Positions 1-7,312 of a stretch of DNA of 14,601 bases are shown in pieces (within the stretch, counting starts at the first letter, position 1; every line of letters begins with the position of its first letter). The stretch comes from Ignavibacteriota bacterium (lineage in GTDB: Bacteria > Bacteroidota > Ignavibacteria > Tepidaquicellales > Tepidaquicellaceae): assembly GCA_003135995.1 (NCBI GenBank), contig PNBM01000114.1, positions 2,832 to 17,432 of the forward strand, written 5' to 3'. A model generated the notes under the pieces. That model was not told where the DNA came from and did not search any database. It saw only the letters and a program-made list of their open reading frames with translations. The translations under genes were made by a program, and so were the position numbers.

Positions 1-51
1 ATATTTTTTCACAAGAAATTTTATTAAAATTCAGAAAACCAAATAATCCAA

Positions 52-999
52 ATGAAAAAATTAAATTATTATATGTTATTATTTTTTTCAACATGGATTT
101 TTTATTTTTACGGCTGTGAAATCGTTTCTACAACACAATTTACAGGACATTTGAAAGGTGCTGTACATGATTCTACTTCCCATGAAGCTTTAGACAGAGT
201 ATATTTCCATACCATTCCAAATACCGGTGATACAGTATCTGATGTTTATGGAAATTATGTATACGATATTCCTTTGAGCAGTTCAACTCAGGCAATAAGC
301 ATAATTATCTCAAGAATCGGATATTTAAATGACACATTAAGCGTTGAAATGAAAGCGGATGAAACATATTATATGAATTTTGGATTGATACCTGTTAAAG
401 GGATATTCATAGCAAACGGTCTGATACTTGCACAGTATGTAACCAATATTTCTTTTAGTGCTGTAAACTTAATCGATTTATTAGTTGAGCAGGACAGGAT
501 GTTTGATGTTGACATAAGATTCAGGAACGATTCAAATCTCGTATATTTAAAAACAGGATATGATGATATATCAAAATATGGATACCAGACGAATTTCAGC
601 CCTGCACTTGGAACTTCTACTAAGAACGAATTCGATACACTTGCAAGATATTATGGAGCAAGCGACCCTATAAATCCGGATACCGATTTTCCAAACAGCT
701 CAACATTAAAATATCCTTTCCGGAATGCGAAGAATCAGGTATTTGCTGTATATCTAAAGGGAAGATATATTCCGGGTACCCTGCATACTTTTGGATTAGT
801 ACATATTGATTCAGTATGGATAGAATCAGGATTGTACAAAATGATGATGGATGTAAAATTAAATATTGTGGGGCAAAATTATTTTATTTCGAATACAACA
901 TTATCGAAAAAAGATAGAATTGAAAAGTTGACAGTGAAGTCCGCCACTGTGAATATTCGACACAAAGAGAGTGATAACATCAACGACGGCAAACATTAG
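52..999 (+). CDS. Putative lipoprotein with carboxypeptidase-regulatory-like domain (paralog 1)
   Basis: I do not recognise a specific function. The 315-residue product starts with a lysine-containing, strongly hydrophobic segment ending in Tyr-Gly-Cys (Cys22), which reads as a loose lipoprotein signal. Residues about 33-115 have the look of a carboxypeptidase-regulatory-like beta-sandwich: LKGAVHDST near the start, a D-x-x-G-N-Y turn in the middle, then IGY and a final NFGLIP strand. The rest (about 116-280) matches no family I know, but it is shared with the gene immediately downstream (for example FDTL-YYGAS-P, LKGRY, HIDSVWI, GLYKM and GQNYF), so the two are tandem duplicates. This copy carries an extra tail of about 35 residues after GQNYF that the paralog lacks. 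No Shine-Dalgarno is visible before the ATG. It probably sits on the periplasmic or outer face of a membrane. Real gene: confident; function: unknown. Confidence 0.8.
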   Translation: MKKLNYYMLLFFSTWIFYFYGCEIVSTTQFTGHLKGAVHDSTSHEALDRVYFHTIPNTGDTVSDVYGNYVYDIPLSSSTQAISIIISRIGYLNDTLSVEMKADETYYMNFGLIPVKGIFIANGLILAQYVTNISFSAVNLIDLLVEQDRMFDVDIRFRNDSNLVYLKTGYDDISKYGYQTNFSPALGTSTKNEFDTLARYYGASDPINPDTDFPNSSTLKYPFRNAKNQVFAVYLKGRYIPGTLHTFGLVHIDSVWIESGLYKMMMDVKLNIVGQNYFISNTTLSKKDRIEKLTVKSATVNIRHKESDNINDGKH

Positions 1000-1066
1000 T
1001 TATTAGTATCTATTGAGTATTCAAATTAAAGTTATGGAAAGAGAAATTGACTGAATATTATTTATT

Positions 1067-1927
1067 ATGTTAAACTCAAATAAACATATTTTAATATTAT
1101 TTTTTCTAATAAGTTTATTAAATTATTCCGGATGCGGACTTAATTACTCATCGGATTATTTTGGAAGTTTAAAGGGAGTAGTGCGTGATTCCACGACACA
1201 TTTGGGTTTAAATGGTGTTCGAATAACTACAAGTCCGGGTTCTTTAGATATTAACGCGGATGAATTGGGAAATTTTGAGATAAAAAATATTCCCATGAGT
1301 AATTCATTCGGGTTTGTTACATTGATGGCTTCAAGACCGAGGTATCTGACCAATACAGTTAGTATAAAATTAACATCCGATGATACAGTAAATATTATGC
1401 TTGCTTTGATTCCTTTTGATAAGGTATCAGTTGCGAGAGGACTTGTACTCAACCAATTTGTTGATTATTTCTCCTTCGATGCAATAAATTTGACTAATTT
1501 TTTTGTTGAGCGTGATATCCAGTATGATGTTGATGTAAAATTCAGAAACTATGGAAATTTAATGTATATAATATCCGGATATAATAATGTAACAACTGAT
1601 GGATTTCAGACAAAATTCAGTCCGCTATTAGGAAAATGCACTTTAAAAGAATTCGATACACTTGCCAGTTATTACGGAGCGAGTGAACCTTTAGACCCAA
1701 TAACTGACTTCCCGTTTGATAATACTGAATTAATTCCTGCGGATAATGTGAGAAATAATATTTTTGCGTTTTATTTAAAAGGAAGATATTCACCCGGGAA
1801 TAGTTACAGAATATATGGTTTAATGCATATTGATTCTGTATGGATTGCAGGTACAGGGTTATACAAAATGTTGTTAGATGTGAAAATAAATACTTTAGGC
1901 CAAAATTATTTTGTTGCACCGTACTGA
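1067..1927 (+). CDS. Putative lipoprotein with carboxypeptidase-regulatory-like domain (paralog 2)
   Basis: This 286-residue product is the tandem paralog of the lipoprotein gene 67 bases upstream, and the two are probably co-transcribed. The signal region ends in Ser-Gly-Cys (Cys23), a better lipobox than in the first copy. A carboxypeptidase-regulatory-like domain follows (about residues 34-116: LKGVVRDST, an E-L-G-N-F turn, LALIPF). The C-terminal half shares with its neighbour the blocks FDTLA-YYGAS-P, FYLKGRY, HIDSVWI and GLYKM. It ends just after GQNYF, which suggests this is the unmodified family length. Domains of this type are common in cell-surface proteins of Bacteroidota, but they do not define a function. 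The gene converges on ccmF, with an 85-base spacer containing a heptamer repeat. Confidence 0.8.
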   Translation: MLNSNKHILILFFLISLLNYSGCGLNYSSDYFGSLKGVVRDSTTHLGLNGVRITTSPGSLDINADELGNFEIKNIPMSNSFGFVTLMASRPRYLTNTVSIKLTSDDTVNIMLALIPFDKVSVARGLVLNQFVDYFSFDAINLTNFFVERDIQYDVDVKFRNYGNLMYIISGYNNVTTDGFQTKFSPLLGKCTLKEFDTLASYYGASEPLDPITDFPFDNTELIPADNVRNNIFAFYLKGRYSPGNSYRIYGLMHIDSVWIAGTGLYKMLLDVKINTLGQNYFVAPY

Positions 1928-1944
1928 AAACAATGCACAATGTA

Positions 1945-1976
1945 AAATGTTAAATGTTAAATGTTAAATGTTAAAT
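1945..1976. repeat. AAATGTT heptamer tandem repeat, copy 1
   Basis: Four exact copies of AAATGTT (1945-1951, 1952-1958, 1959-1965, 1966-1972) are followed by a partial unit AAAT. They sit in the spacer between the converging lipoprotein and ccmF genes. The same heptamer, in the same orientation, recurs at 4969-5007. The array is far too short and lacks spacers, so it is not a CRISPR. It could be slippage-prone intergenic filler; no function is evident. Confidence 0.95.
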
Positions 1977-2012
1977 AAAAAACTTTTATCATTACATTCC
2001 TAATGGTTATTA

Positions 2013-4322
2013 TTATTTAGGTTTTATTATCTTTTCCGGATTTTTATTCTTTTTTAAAAGTTCTTTGCGTCTTCTGATAATAGAGATAAAAAATCCAAGA
2101 CCCAATATCATCACCCCTGTCCAGAGAACCCAAATGAATGGTTTAACTGAAACGCTTGCAATCAGGGTTTCATCTTTTCGCGAACCGTTTTTAATATCAT
2201 TCAAATTCACAACTGCTATTGTGGCAACCGACCCGCCTTCATTATCATTCTTTACACTCATGTTTTTAAAATAAAATTCATATACCGGATTGGAGTTCAT
2301 AGTTTCCGGAATATAAGTCGGTTCACCGTTTTCATATTTTAATTTAGGAGTGATAAACTCCGAATTTTTACCATCCGTTACTTTAAGTTTCGCACCAATC
2401 GTATAATTTCCTGACGCCATTTCAGGTCCGCCTTTCTGAATATTTCCGAAATCAAAATCCAAAAATTCAATGCTTAGTTCACCGGCCTGAATTTTATCGT
2501 TTTTCTTTAATTCATACACCTGGTTATCCGAAAACAGTTTTGGCTCTTCATATCCCATCGGAGAAATATATAAATCTTTCGAAACAAAATTTGCGATATC
2601 GGGATTCTTCAATACACCATTCGAAAATTTACTATAATACATAATCGGGCTCAGCATCATTTCTTTATTATCTTTTTCGACTTTTACGTTAAAATGATAC
2701 ATAGTATCCGATTTATTATTGGCATCCATAAAAGGTTCTGCACCGACGTAAGTGAACTTATAATTAAATGCTTCAACGGGTTTGTTCAGTTCGAGGTTAA
2801 GATTTACTTCTTCGCTATATTTTCCCGAACCTATTATACCAAGGAAAAACATTGCAATTCCGATATGAGCTAATGCTCCGCCGAATGTAGATTTTTTGCT
2901 TTTTATAATTCTTATGACTATTAATAAATTAATAAAAAATGCAAACAGGGAAACAAAAGTAAGAATAATAAAAATCGGGTCTCTCAGACCTATGAATATT
3001 AGTATTATTAAACCAGCTACAGATAAAATTACAGGAAGCGAAATATTCATTAAAAATTTATTTTTTTCTGTGTGAGTCCATTCAAGGAAAATGCTTAAGC
3101 CCATAAACAGCATAAGAATAATCGCAACAGGAAGATTCATCCTGTTATAAAATTCTGGTTCAACTGTACCTTTGGAAATAAGAGGCCAGCTTGTACCAAC
3201 CGTAACAACGAGTGCAGAAGCGCACAGAGCCAACGCACCGATGAAAATAAATGTTTCTTTAGTAAAGAAACCGCTCTGTTCTTTACGAAATGCTCTCAAC
3301 TCTTTCAATCTTAGTATAATAGCTAATACTGCGATTATCACAAATGAAGAAATGAATAAAACCAATACGAGATAAACAATCGCACCCGGGTCAACGAAAG
3401 AATGTACGGAGGAATTACCAAGAATTCCGCTCCTTGTTAAAAATGTTGAATACAATACCAGGAGAAAAGCAAGTATAGATAGAATTAAATTTGTTTTTTT
3501 GTAACCGCCTGTTTTCTTTTGCACAAGCATCGTATGAATTGCCGCCACTGTGATTATCCACGGAATTAAAGAAGAATTTTCGACAGGGTCCCATCCCCAA
3601 TAACCTCCCCATCCAAGAACACCATAAGCCCAATAACCACCCATCATTATTCCAACACCTAACACACCTCCGGAAAACAAAAGCCACGGAAGAGAAAATG
3701 TAATCCATTCGTTGTATTTATTTTTCATTAACGTAGCTATTGCAAAAGCAAAAGGAACAGCAAGTGAAGAAAAGCCAATAAACAACGTAGGCGGGTGTAT
3801 AGACATCCAGAAATTCTGTAACAGCGGATTCAATCCCCTGCCTTCAGGAGGAATAAAACCCATTTCAACTTCTTTAGGAAAAGCTTCCCAGACATAATTA
3901 AAAGGAGTTTTTAAAATTAAAATTAGTGTAAGGAAAGCAAGCACAAGATTATAAACAGCCATTACCTGTGGTTCAAGCCTATCGCCTTTCGATACGTAAT
4001 TTAAAAGAAAAATTCCGATGATAGCAGTAAAGAGAGTCCAGAGAAGAAAACTTCCCTCCTGTCCTGCATAAAAAGTTGATATCAGAAGAGGAAGCTGAAG
4101 TTCAGTATTACTTTCACTCCACACATAAGCATATTGAAACTGATGTGACAGAATAAGATAAAGTAAAAATATCGAAGCACATATAACACTAACGGAAGTA
4201 ATATGATAAAATATTCTTCCGTACTTCATCAATTCCTTTTTCCCGAGATGAGTCATAAAAAAACTCAACATAGAAATTATCGAAGAAATAAATGCAACAT
4301 ATATTAAGAGTTTGCCAAGCAT
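2013..4322 (-). CDS. ccmF: Cytochrome c heme lyase subunit CcmF
   Basis: CcmF is the large integral membrane protein of System I cytochrome c maturation. It takes heme from holo-CcmE and ligates it to apocytochrome CXXCH sites on the periplasmic side. The 769-residue product has many membrane helices and the family's signatures: NPLLQNFWMSIHPPTLF at about 165-181 and the tryptophan-rich WWD loop WGGYWGWDPVENS at about 238-250. Candidate heme-ligand histidines are His176 and His263. A hydrophilic, presumably periplasmic region of about 200 residues (about 515-725) precedes a final helix (about 729-750) and a Lys/Arg-rich tail. The protein is longer than the roughly 650 residues usual in proteobacteria because of that region. 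It is the last gene of the ccm unit, 57 bases after ccmE. The start is the only sensible ATG and shows no Shine-Dalgarno. Confidence 0.95.
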   Translation of the reverse strand: MLGKLLIYVAFISSIISMLSFFMTHLGKKELMKYGRIFYHITSVSVICASIFLLYLILSHQFQYAYVWSESNTELQLPLLISTFYAGQEGSFLLWTLFTAIIGIFLLNYVSKGDRLEPQVMAVYNLVLAFLTLILILKTPFNYVWEAFPKEVEMGFIPPEGRGLNPLLQNFWMSIHPPTLFIGFSSLAVPFAFAIATLMKNKYNEWITFSLPWLLFSGGVLGVGIMMGGYWAYGVLGWGGYWGWDPVENSSLIPWIITVAAIHTMLVQKKTGGYKKTNLILSILAFLLVLYSTFLTRSGILGNSSVHSFVDPGAIVYLVLVLFISSFVIIAVLAIILRLKELRAFRKEQSGFFTKETFIFIGALALCASALVVTVGTSWPLISKGTVEPEFYNRMNLPVAIILMLFMGLSIFLEWTHTEKNKFLMNISLPVILSVAGLIILIFIGLRDPIFIILTFVSLFAFFINLLIVIRIIKSKKSTFGGALAHIGIAMFFLGIIGSGKYSEEVNLNLELNKPVEAFNYKFTYVGAEPFMDANNKSDTMYHFNVKVEKDNKEMMLSPIMYYSKFSNGVLKNPDIANFVSKDLYISPMGYEEPKLFSDNQVYELKKNDKIQAGELSIEFLDFDFGNIQKGGPEMASGNYTIGAKLKVTDGKNSEFITPKLKYENGEPTYIPETMNSNPVYEFYFKNMSVKNDNEGGSVATIAVVNLNDIKNGSRKDETLIASVSVKPFIWVLWTGVMILGLGFFISIIRRRKELLKKNKNPEKIIKPK

Positions 4323-4379
4323 AGATTTAATTGAAATTTTTTAAATTTCATCCCCCGTTAATGCCGCGGAATTGAAAAA

Positions 4380-4781
4380 TTAATTTTTATTTGTAGATTT
4401 TACCTGTTGACCTGTCCCTTCATATTTCGACGGACATTTTGTTAATATATCCTTTGCCATGAAATCACCATCTTTGACTTTACCTTTAGCTACTACCATT
4501 TCAGCAACATCAAAATTATTCGGTTTCGCGCCGTCGAGTATCACTTTCATTTCTGTATTATTATCATCTTTCATATAAAATGTAAATGTATTGGCAGCAC
4601 CATCATATTTCGATTCTTTATCTTTTACCCAAACGCCTTTAACTTCAACTGTTTTCATTCTTTTCTGAGCTTCTTTAAAATCAACATATTCGATTTTATT
4701 TTCCATAAAAGTCATAAAACCCACGACAATGAATACCAGAATTATCAACAGAGCAATTGATATTTTTATTTTCTTTGACAT
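4380..4781 (-). CDS. ccmE: Heme chaperone CcmE, cysteine (CXXXY) type
   Basis: CcmE is a membrane-anchored periplasmic chaperone that carries heme covalently from the CcmABCD export/loading complex to CcmF. The 133-residue product has one N-terminal membrane helix (about 7-24) and then the small beta-barrel of the family. The barrel ends with VVAKGKV and MAKDILTKCPSKYEG. At the heme site the usual HXXXY is replaced by C116-P-S-K-Y120, i.e. CXXXY. This variant is known from Desulfovibrio and archaeal CcmE proteins and is associated with ccm systems lacking CcmH. The gene lies between ccmD and ccmF on the minus strand, and no ccmG or ccmH follows. The C-terminal tail is short and polar. Confidence 0.94.
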   Translation of the reverse strand: MSKKIKISIALLIILVFIVVGFMTFMENKIEYVDFKEAQKRMKTVEVKGVWVKDKESKYDGAANTFTFYMKDDNNTEMKVILDGAKPNNFDVAEMVVAKGKVKDGDFMAKDILTKCPSKYEGTGQQVKSTNKN

Positions 4782-4835
4782 TATTACTTTATTAAAATAA
4801 ATTATTAAAACTTTTTATGTGTATTTATTTTTTCA

Positions 4836-4964
4836 TTAATTATTTTTTTCAAGTTTCTTTAACTTTTTATCCATTCTGAAAATATAGAAAAAAAGTCCAA
4901 TCCAGATTATAAGTGCAATTAAAAGAACAATATATAACGCATTTTTTTCTAAAAAATCATACAT
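4836..4964 (-). CDS. ccmD: Small membrane protein CcmD
   Basis: This is a 42-residue gene found by reading the ccmC-ccmE gap on the minus strand. It starts MYDFLEKNALYIVLL, has one membrane helix (about residues 9-28, including IIWIGLFFYIF), and ends in a basic helical tail with RMDKKLKKLEKN. Length, single helix, the aromatic pattern around a conserved Trp and the Lys-rich cytoplasmic tail all match CcmD. In characterised systems CcmD helps release holo-CcmE from the CcmABC complex. Its place directly between ccmC and ccmE is the classical order. The start ATG lies just downstream (in transcript sense) of the second AAATGTT array, so that repeat forms part of its leader. Confidence 0.88.
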   Translation of the reverse strand: MYDFLEKNALYIVLLIALIIWIGLFFYIFRMDKKLKKLEKNN

Positions 4965-4968
4965 AATT

Positions 4969-5007
4969 TAATGTTAAATGTTAAATGTTAAATGTTAAAT
5001 GTTAAAT
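4969..5007. repeat. AAATGTT heptamer tandem repeat, copy 2
   Basis: Four exact AAATGTT units run from 4976 to 5003, preceded by a one-mismatch unit (TAATGTT, 4969-4975) and followed by AAAT. It is the same unit and orientation as the array at 1945-1976. It fills most of the gap between the end of ccmC and the start of ccmD and reads AACATTT in the ccm transcript. The two arrays are direct repeats enclosing ccmF, ccmE and ccmD. Confidence 0.95.
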
Positions 5008-5040
5008 TCTTCCTTTAAAAAATGAAACTATAAATAATAA

Positions 5041-5709
5041 TTAATCAATTTTACTTGATTCTATTTTTAGATTTAATATTTCCAGTCTTGATTTAATATT
5101 AAATATCCAGAAAAATAAAAGCGTAAACCCCGTTAAAGAACTTAAAAATATAGTTAGCATTACCGGATTCATAGTAATCTTACCCTGTGAATTGACAATA
5201 GTATCGGCCGGATGTAAAGATTCTACAATTCTCGGCATAATAAAAATAAAAAACGGTACAGTTACGAAAGCAATTATAGAGTAAACCGAACTTAATTTTG
5301 CTTTCTGCTCCGGGTTCTCGATAGCAGAGCGCAAAGAAAAATAAGCGCCATATATCAGGAGCAATATAAATATCGATGTCTCTCTCGGGTCCCAATTCCA
5401 AAACGAGCCCCAATTGAACTTCGCCCAAAGCGAACCGGTAATAGTTGCAAGTATGCAAAACATGAATCCGATTTCCGCGGCAGAAAATGCTTTAATATCA
5501 AGTTCAATTTCCCTTGTTCTAAGATATCTGATAGCATAAATCATAGAAGTCAGAAATGCAAGAACTGCAATCCATGACATTGGAACGTGCAGATAAATGA
5601 TTCTTGCTTTATCCCCTAAACCGGGAATAAAAGGTATTGGCACCACGACTGCTGCTACAATAACAAATGTAATTATTAGAAAAACGAGTATTTTATAGTA
5701 TGCTTTCAA
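5041..5709 (-). CDS. ccmC: Heme handling protein CcmC
   Basis: CcmC is a six-helix inner-membrane protein that binds heme through a periplasmic WWD loop and two histidines and loads it onto CcmE. The 222-residue product shows all three elements: His41 in YLHVPMSW, the tryptophan-rich loop WGSFWNWDPRETS at about 100-112, and His166 in ESLHP. Six hydrophobic segments are visible, and the length is close to the family norm of about 220-250. The only start compatible with the first helix is a TTG at 5709: an in-frame stop lies two codons upstream and no ATG occurs before the first helix is complete. It follows the TPR lipoprotein gene by 63 bases and precedes ccmD. The ABC partners CcmA and CcmB are not in the window. 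Confidence 0.93.
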   Translation of the reverse strand: MKAYYKILVFLIITFVIVAAVVVPIPFIPGLGDKARIIYLHVPMSWIAVLAFLTSMIYAIRYLRTREIELDIKAFSAAEIGFMFCILATITGSLWAKFNWGSFWNWDPRETSIFILLLIYGAYFSLRSAIENPEQKAKLSSVYSIIAFVTVPFFIFIMPRIVESLHPADTIVNSQGKITMNPVMLTIFLSSLTGFTLLFFWIFNIKSRLEILNLKIESSKID

Positions 5710-5772
5710 CGATTATATAATTGATTTTTCTTTAAAGCTATTAATTTAAAATTGATAATTAAAAATTTACAA

Positions 5773-6246
5773 TTATTTTGGTATTGGTCTTCCCATCATT
5801 TCGTAAATATCCTCAATTTGTTTCTTATTGGCTTTAGCTTCATTGTTATCGGGTTCTAAATCGAGCACCCTGTTATAATGTTTTAATGCAGGACCATATT
5901 TCTTTTTAGGATTCAGGTTAGCTTTAAACATCAGATAATTTCCGGCATCCAGATGTTTTTCAGCAAGCAACTTTTTATTTTCATCCGTTTTATTCTTGCT
6001 ATATACGGATTCAAAATCAAAAGCTTCTTTGGATAATTTTTCTGCTTGTGGATCTGATGCATCTTCCGAAGCCATATCTGTGTTATCCGTTTTTTGCTGA
6101 TTATCCTGTGACATATTTCCGTGTGGATTTCCCGGAGTAGTATTTTGATTTTGTTGAGTTTTATTATCGGTCAGTTTTTTTTCTTCCATTTTCGAACAGC
6201 CCGCAAACAAAAACGATATCAAAATTAACGCTAAACTAATTCTCAT
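5773..6246 (-). CDS. TPR-containing lipoprotein upstream of ccmC
   Basis: The 157-residue product has a canonical lipoprotein signal (LFAGC, Cys17). It is followed by a low-complexity, Asn/Gln/Asp/Lys-rich linker (about 20-75) and a helical C-terminal part. Residues about 96-147 read as a single tetratricopeptide-type repeat pair: HLDAGNYLMFKANL, then YGPALKHYNRVLDLEPDNNEAKA. It ends in MGRPIP. It is the first gene of the ccm transcription unit, behind a promoter-like sequence and 63 bases before ccmC. By family knowledge, the periplasmic TPR domain of CcmI/CycH presents apocytochromes to the ligation complex. A similar chaperone role here is inference from position only. It could equally be a general TPR lipoprotein. 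Confidence 0.75.
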   Translation of the reverse strand: MRISLALILISFLFAGCSKMEEKKLTDNKTQQNQNTTPGNPHGNMSQDNQQKTDNTDMASEDASDPQAEKLSKEAFDFESVYSKNKTDENKKLLAEKHLDAGNYLMFKANLNPKKKYGPALKHYNRVLDLEPDNNEAKANKKQIEDIYEMMGRPIPK

Positions 6247-6304
6247 AAATTGATTTAAAATGTTAATAAATTAAATTATTAGGTATAATATAACAAAATT
6301 ATAT

Positions 6305-6333
6305 ATTATAGAAAATATAACAATCTTATTCAA
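6305..6333 (-). promoter_or_regulatory. Candidate promoter for the TPR lipoprotein-ccm unit
   Basis: On the minus strand TTGAAT (6333-6328) and TATAAT (6310-6305) are separated by 17 bases, about 60 bases before the start codon at 6246. Overlapping it is a Bacteroidota-style TAnnTTTG match (TAATTTTG) shortly downstream of the TATAAT. The whole spacer is extremely AT-rich, so chance matches are likely and which sigma type would apply is unclear. Position just after the hairpin at 6366-6398 supports a new transcription start here. Confidence 0.4.
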
Positions 6334-6365
6334 AATTACGTTCAGAATTTTAGCAGATAAACTGA

Positions 6366-6398
6366 ATACTTTCCGGGTATTTTAAATCCGGAAAGTAT
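6366..6398 (-). terminator. Hairpin after the 7-heme cytochrome gene
   Basis: ATACTTTCCGG (6366-6376) and CCGGAAAGTAT (6388-6398) are perfect inverted repeats of 11 bp with an 11-base loop. The hairpin begins 10 bases past the stop codon of the 7-heme cytochrome. The following minus-strand sequence is only mildly T-rich (TTCAGTTTATC), so it may be a weak intrinsic terminator or a 3'-end stabilising structure. It separates the barrel/cytochrome unit from the ccm unit. Confidence 0.6.
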
Positions 6399-6408
6399 AA
6401 AAGAAATG

Positions 6409-7260
6409 TTATTTTTCGTTAAAATCAATGACTCCGTTAATATGTTTAGTTTGGTTTATAATCACATTATTGGAATCTATTACAATTCCATGGCAATACC
6501 AGCATGGTAATACTACAGATGGATGGGTACCTCCCGGCCTTGGATCCCCTGTTACGGGGTTTCCGTGGCAGGTGCCGCAATATACACTCTCCGGATTATT
6601 AAATACCGGTTGATTATTTAAATTACCATTCTTCATATATCCATGACAATATACATTAGAACATATTTGTGTCCCTCTATCGAAGGAAGGATTCGGAACT
6701 ACAGACCCGCCTCCTGTAATTGTTTTAGCAAGAGTTCCAAAAACAATCGAAGCATATCCAAGATGTGTAGTATCAATGTGATTTGTATCACTAAAACTAC
6801 TTACAGGTAAATGGCATTCGGTGCAAACGACCGGTCTTGAAATTCTTTGAGTAGTATCGGTAGTCAACATACCTTCATGTGTACCTACTCCAATATCAGT
6901 TTCGTTTAATTTCCCCAGCAAAGATTTCGGCGGATAAATATGTTCTGAGTTTCCATGACACATATTGCACACTTCGAATCCCTGAGTATGGCATTCAAAG
7001 CAGCTTTGTTTTGTATTAGCACCTTTTAAATCATTACCGTGACAACTTTTGCATCCTTTAAAAGCCCAGTCTTTATTTGTCGCGATATAATTTCCGTGGA
7101 AATTAGCATCTGTAGGTGTTGTCCATCCTGCACCATGGAAAGATAAAACCGGAGCAGTAACAAGATTATCAGCCTGCTTGGTGCAGCCGGAAATAAATAC
7201 AGAGAAACTCATGTATAATATTAACGCTATAATCGGTAGAAAATATAATTTTTTTATCAT
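6409..7260 (-). CDS. Heptaheme c-type cytochrome lipoprotein with a CX4CH site
   Basis: The 283-residue product has a lipoprotein signal ending in FISGC (Cys26) and seven heme-attachment motifs. Six are CXXCH, starting at Cys70, 87, 98, 146, 228 and 253. The seventh is a CX4CH, C200-SNVY-C205-H206. The pair CSNVYCHG...CGTCHG (about 200-233) matches the CxxxxCH...CXXCH domain described from Geobacter multiheme cytochromes. Many extra histidines (for example His42, 55, 128, 161, 166, 246 and 273) could act as sixth ligands. It is the last gene of the barrel/cytochrome unit, 52 bases after the 14-heme gene, and is followed by a hairpin. A lipid-anchored multiheme protein beside an outer-membrane barrel fits the outer-surface half of a porin-cytochrome conduit; that role is inferred. 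Confidence 0.9.
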   Translation of the reverse strand: MIKKLYFLPIIALILYMSFSVFISGCTKQADNLVTAPVLSFHGAGWTTPTDANFHGNYIATNKDWAFKGCKSCHGNDLKGANTKQSCFECHTQGFEVCNMCHGNSEHIYPPKSLLGKLNETDIGVGTHEGMLTTDTTQRISRPVVCTECHLPVSSFSDTNHIDTTHLGYASIVFGTLAKTITGGGSVVPNPSFDRGTQICSNVYCHGYMKNGNLNNQPVFNNPESVYCGTCHGNPVTGDPRPGGTHPSVVLPCWYCHGIVIDSNNVIINQTKHINGVIDFNEK

Positions 7261-7312
7261 ATTAATTATTATAAAATTATTTTTTTCATTTATAAAATTT
7301 TTTCACACAATA

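Noticed and set aside
1617..1940. 107-residue minus-strand frame opposite the second lipoprotein
   Set aside because: The plus-strand lipoprotein is supported by a signal sequence and by similarity to its tandem paralog; the antisense frame has no such support.
3415..3708. 97-residue minus-strand frame inside ccmF
   Set aside because: It overlaps the WWD-loop region of ccmF in another frame; the Trp- and Cys-rich look comes from frame-shifted reading of the conserved loop.
4969..5007. Short repeats as a CRISPR array or phage attachment site
   Set aside because: Units are 7 bases with no spacers, no cas genes, no integrase and no tRNA nearby.
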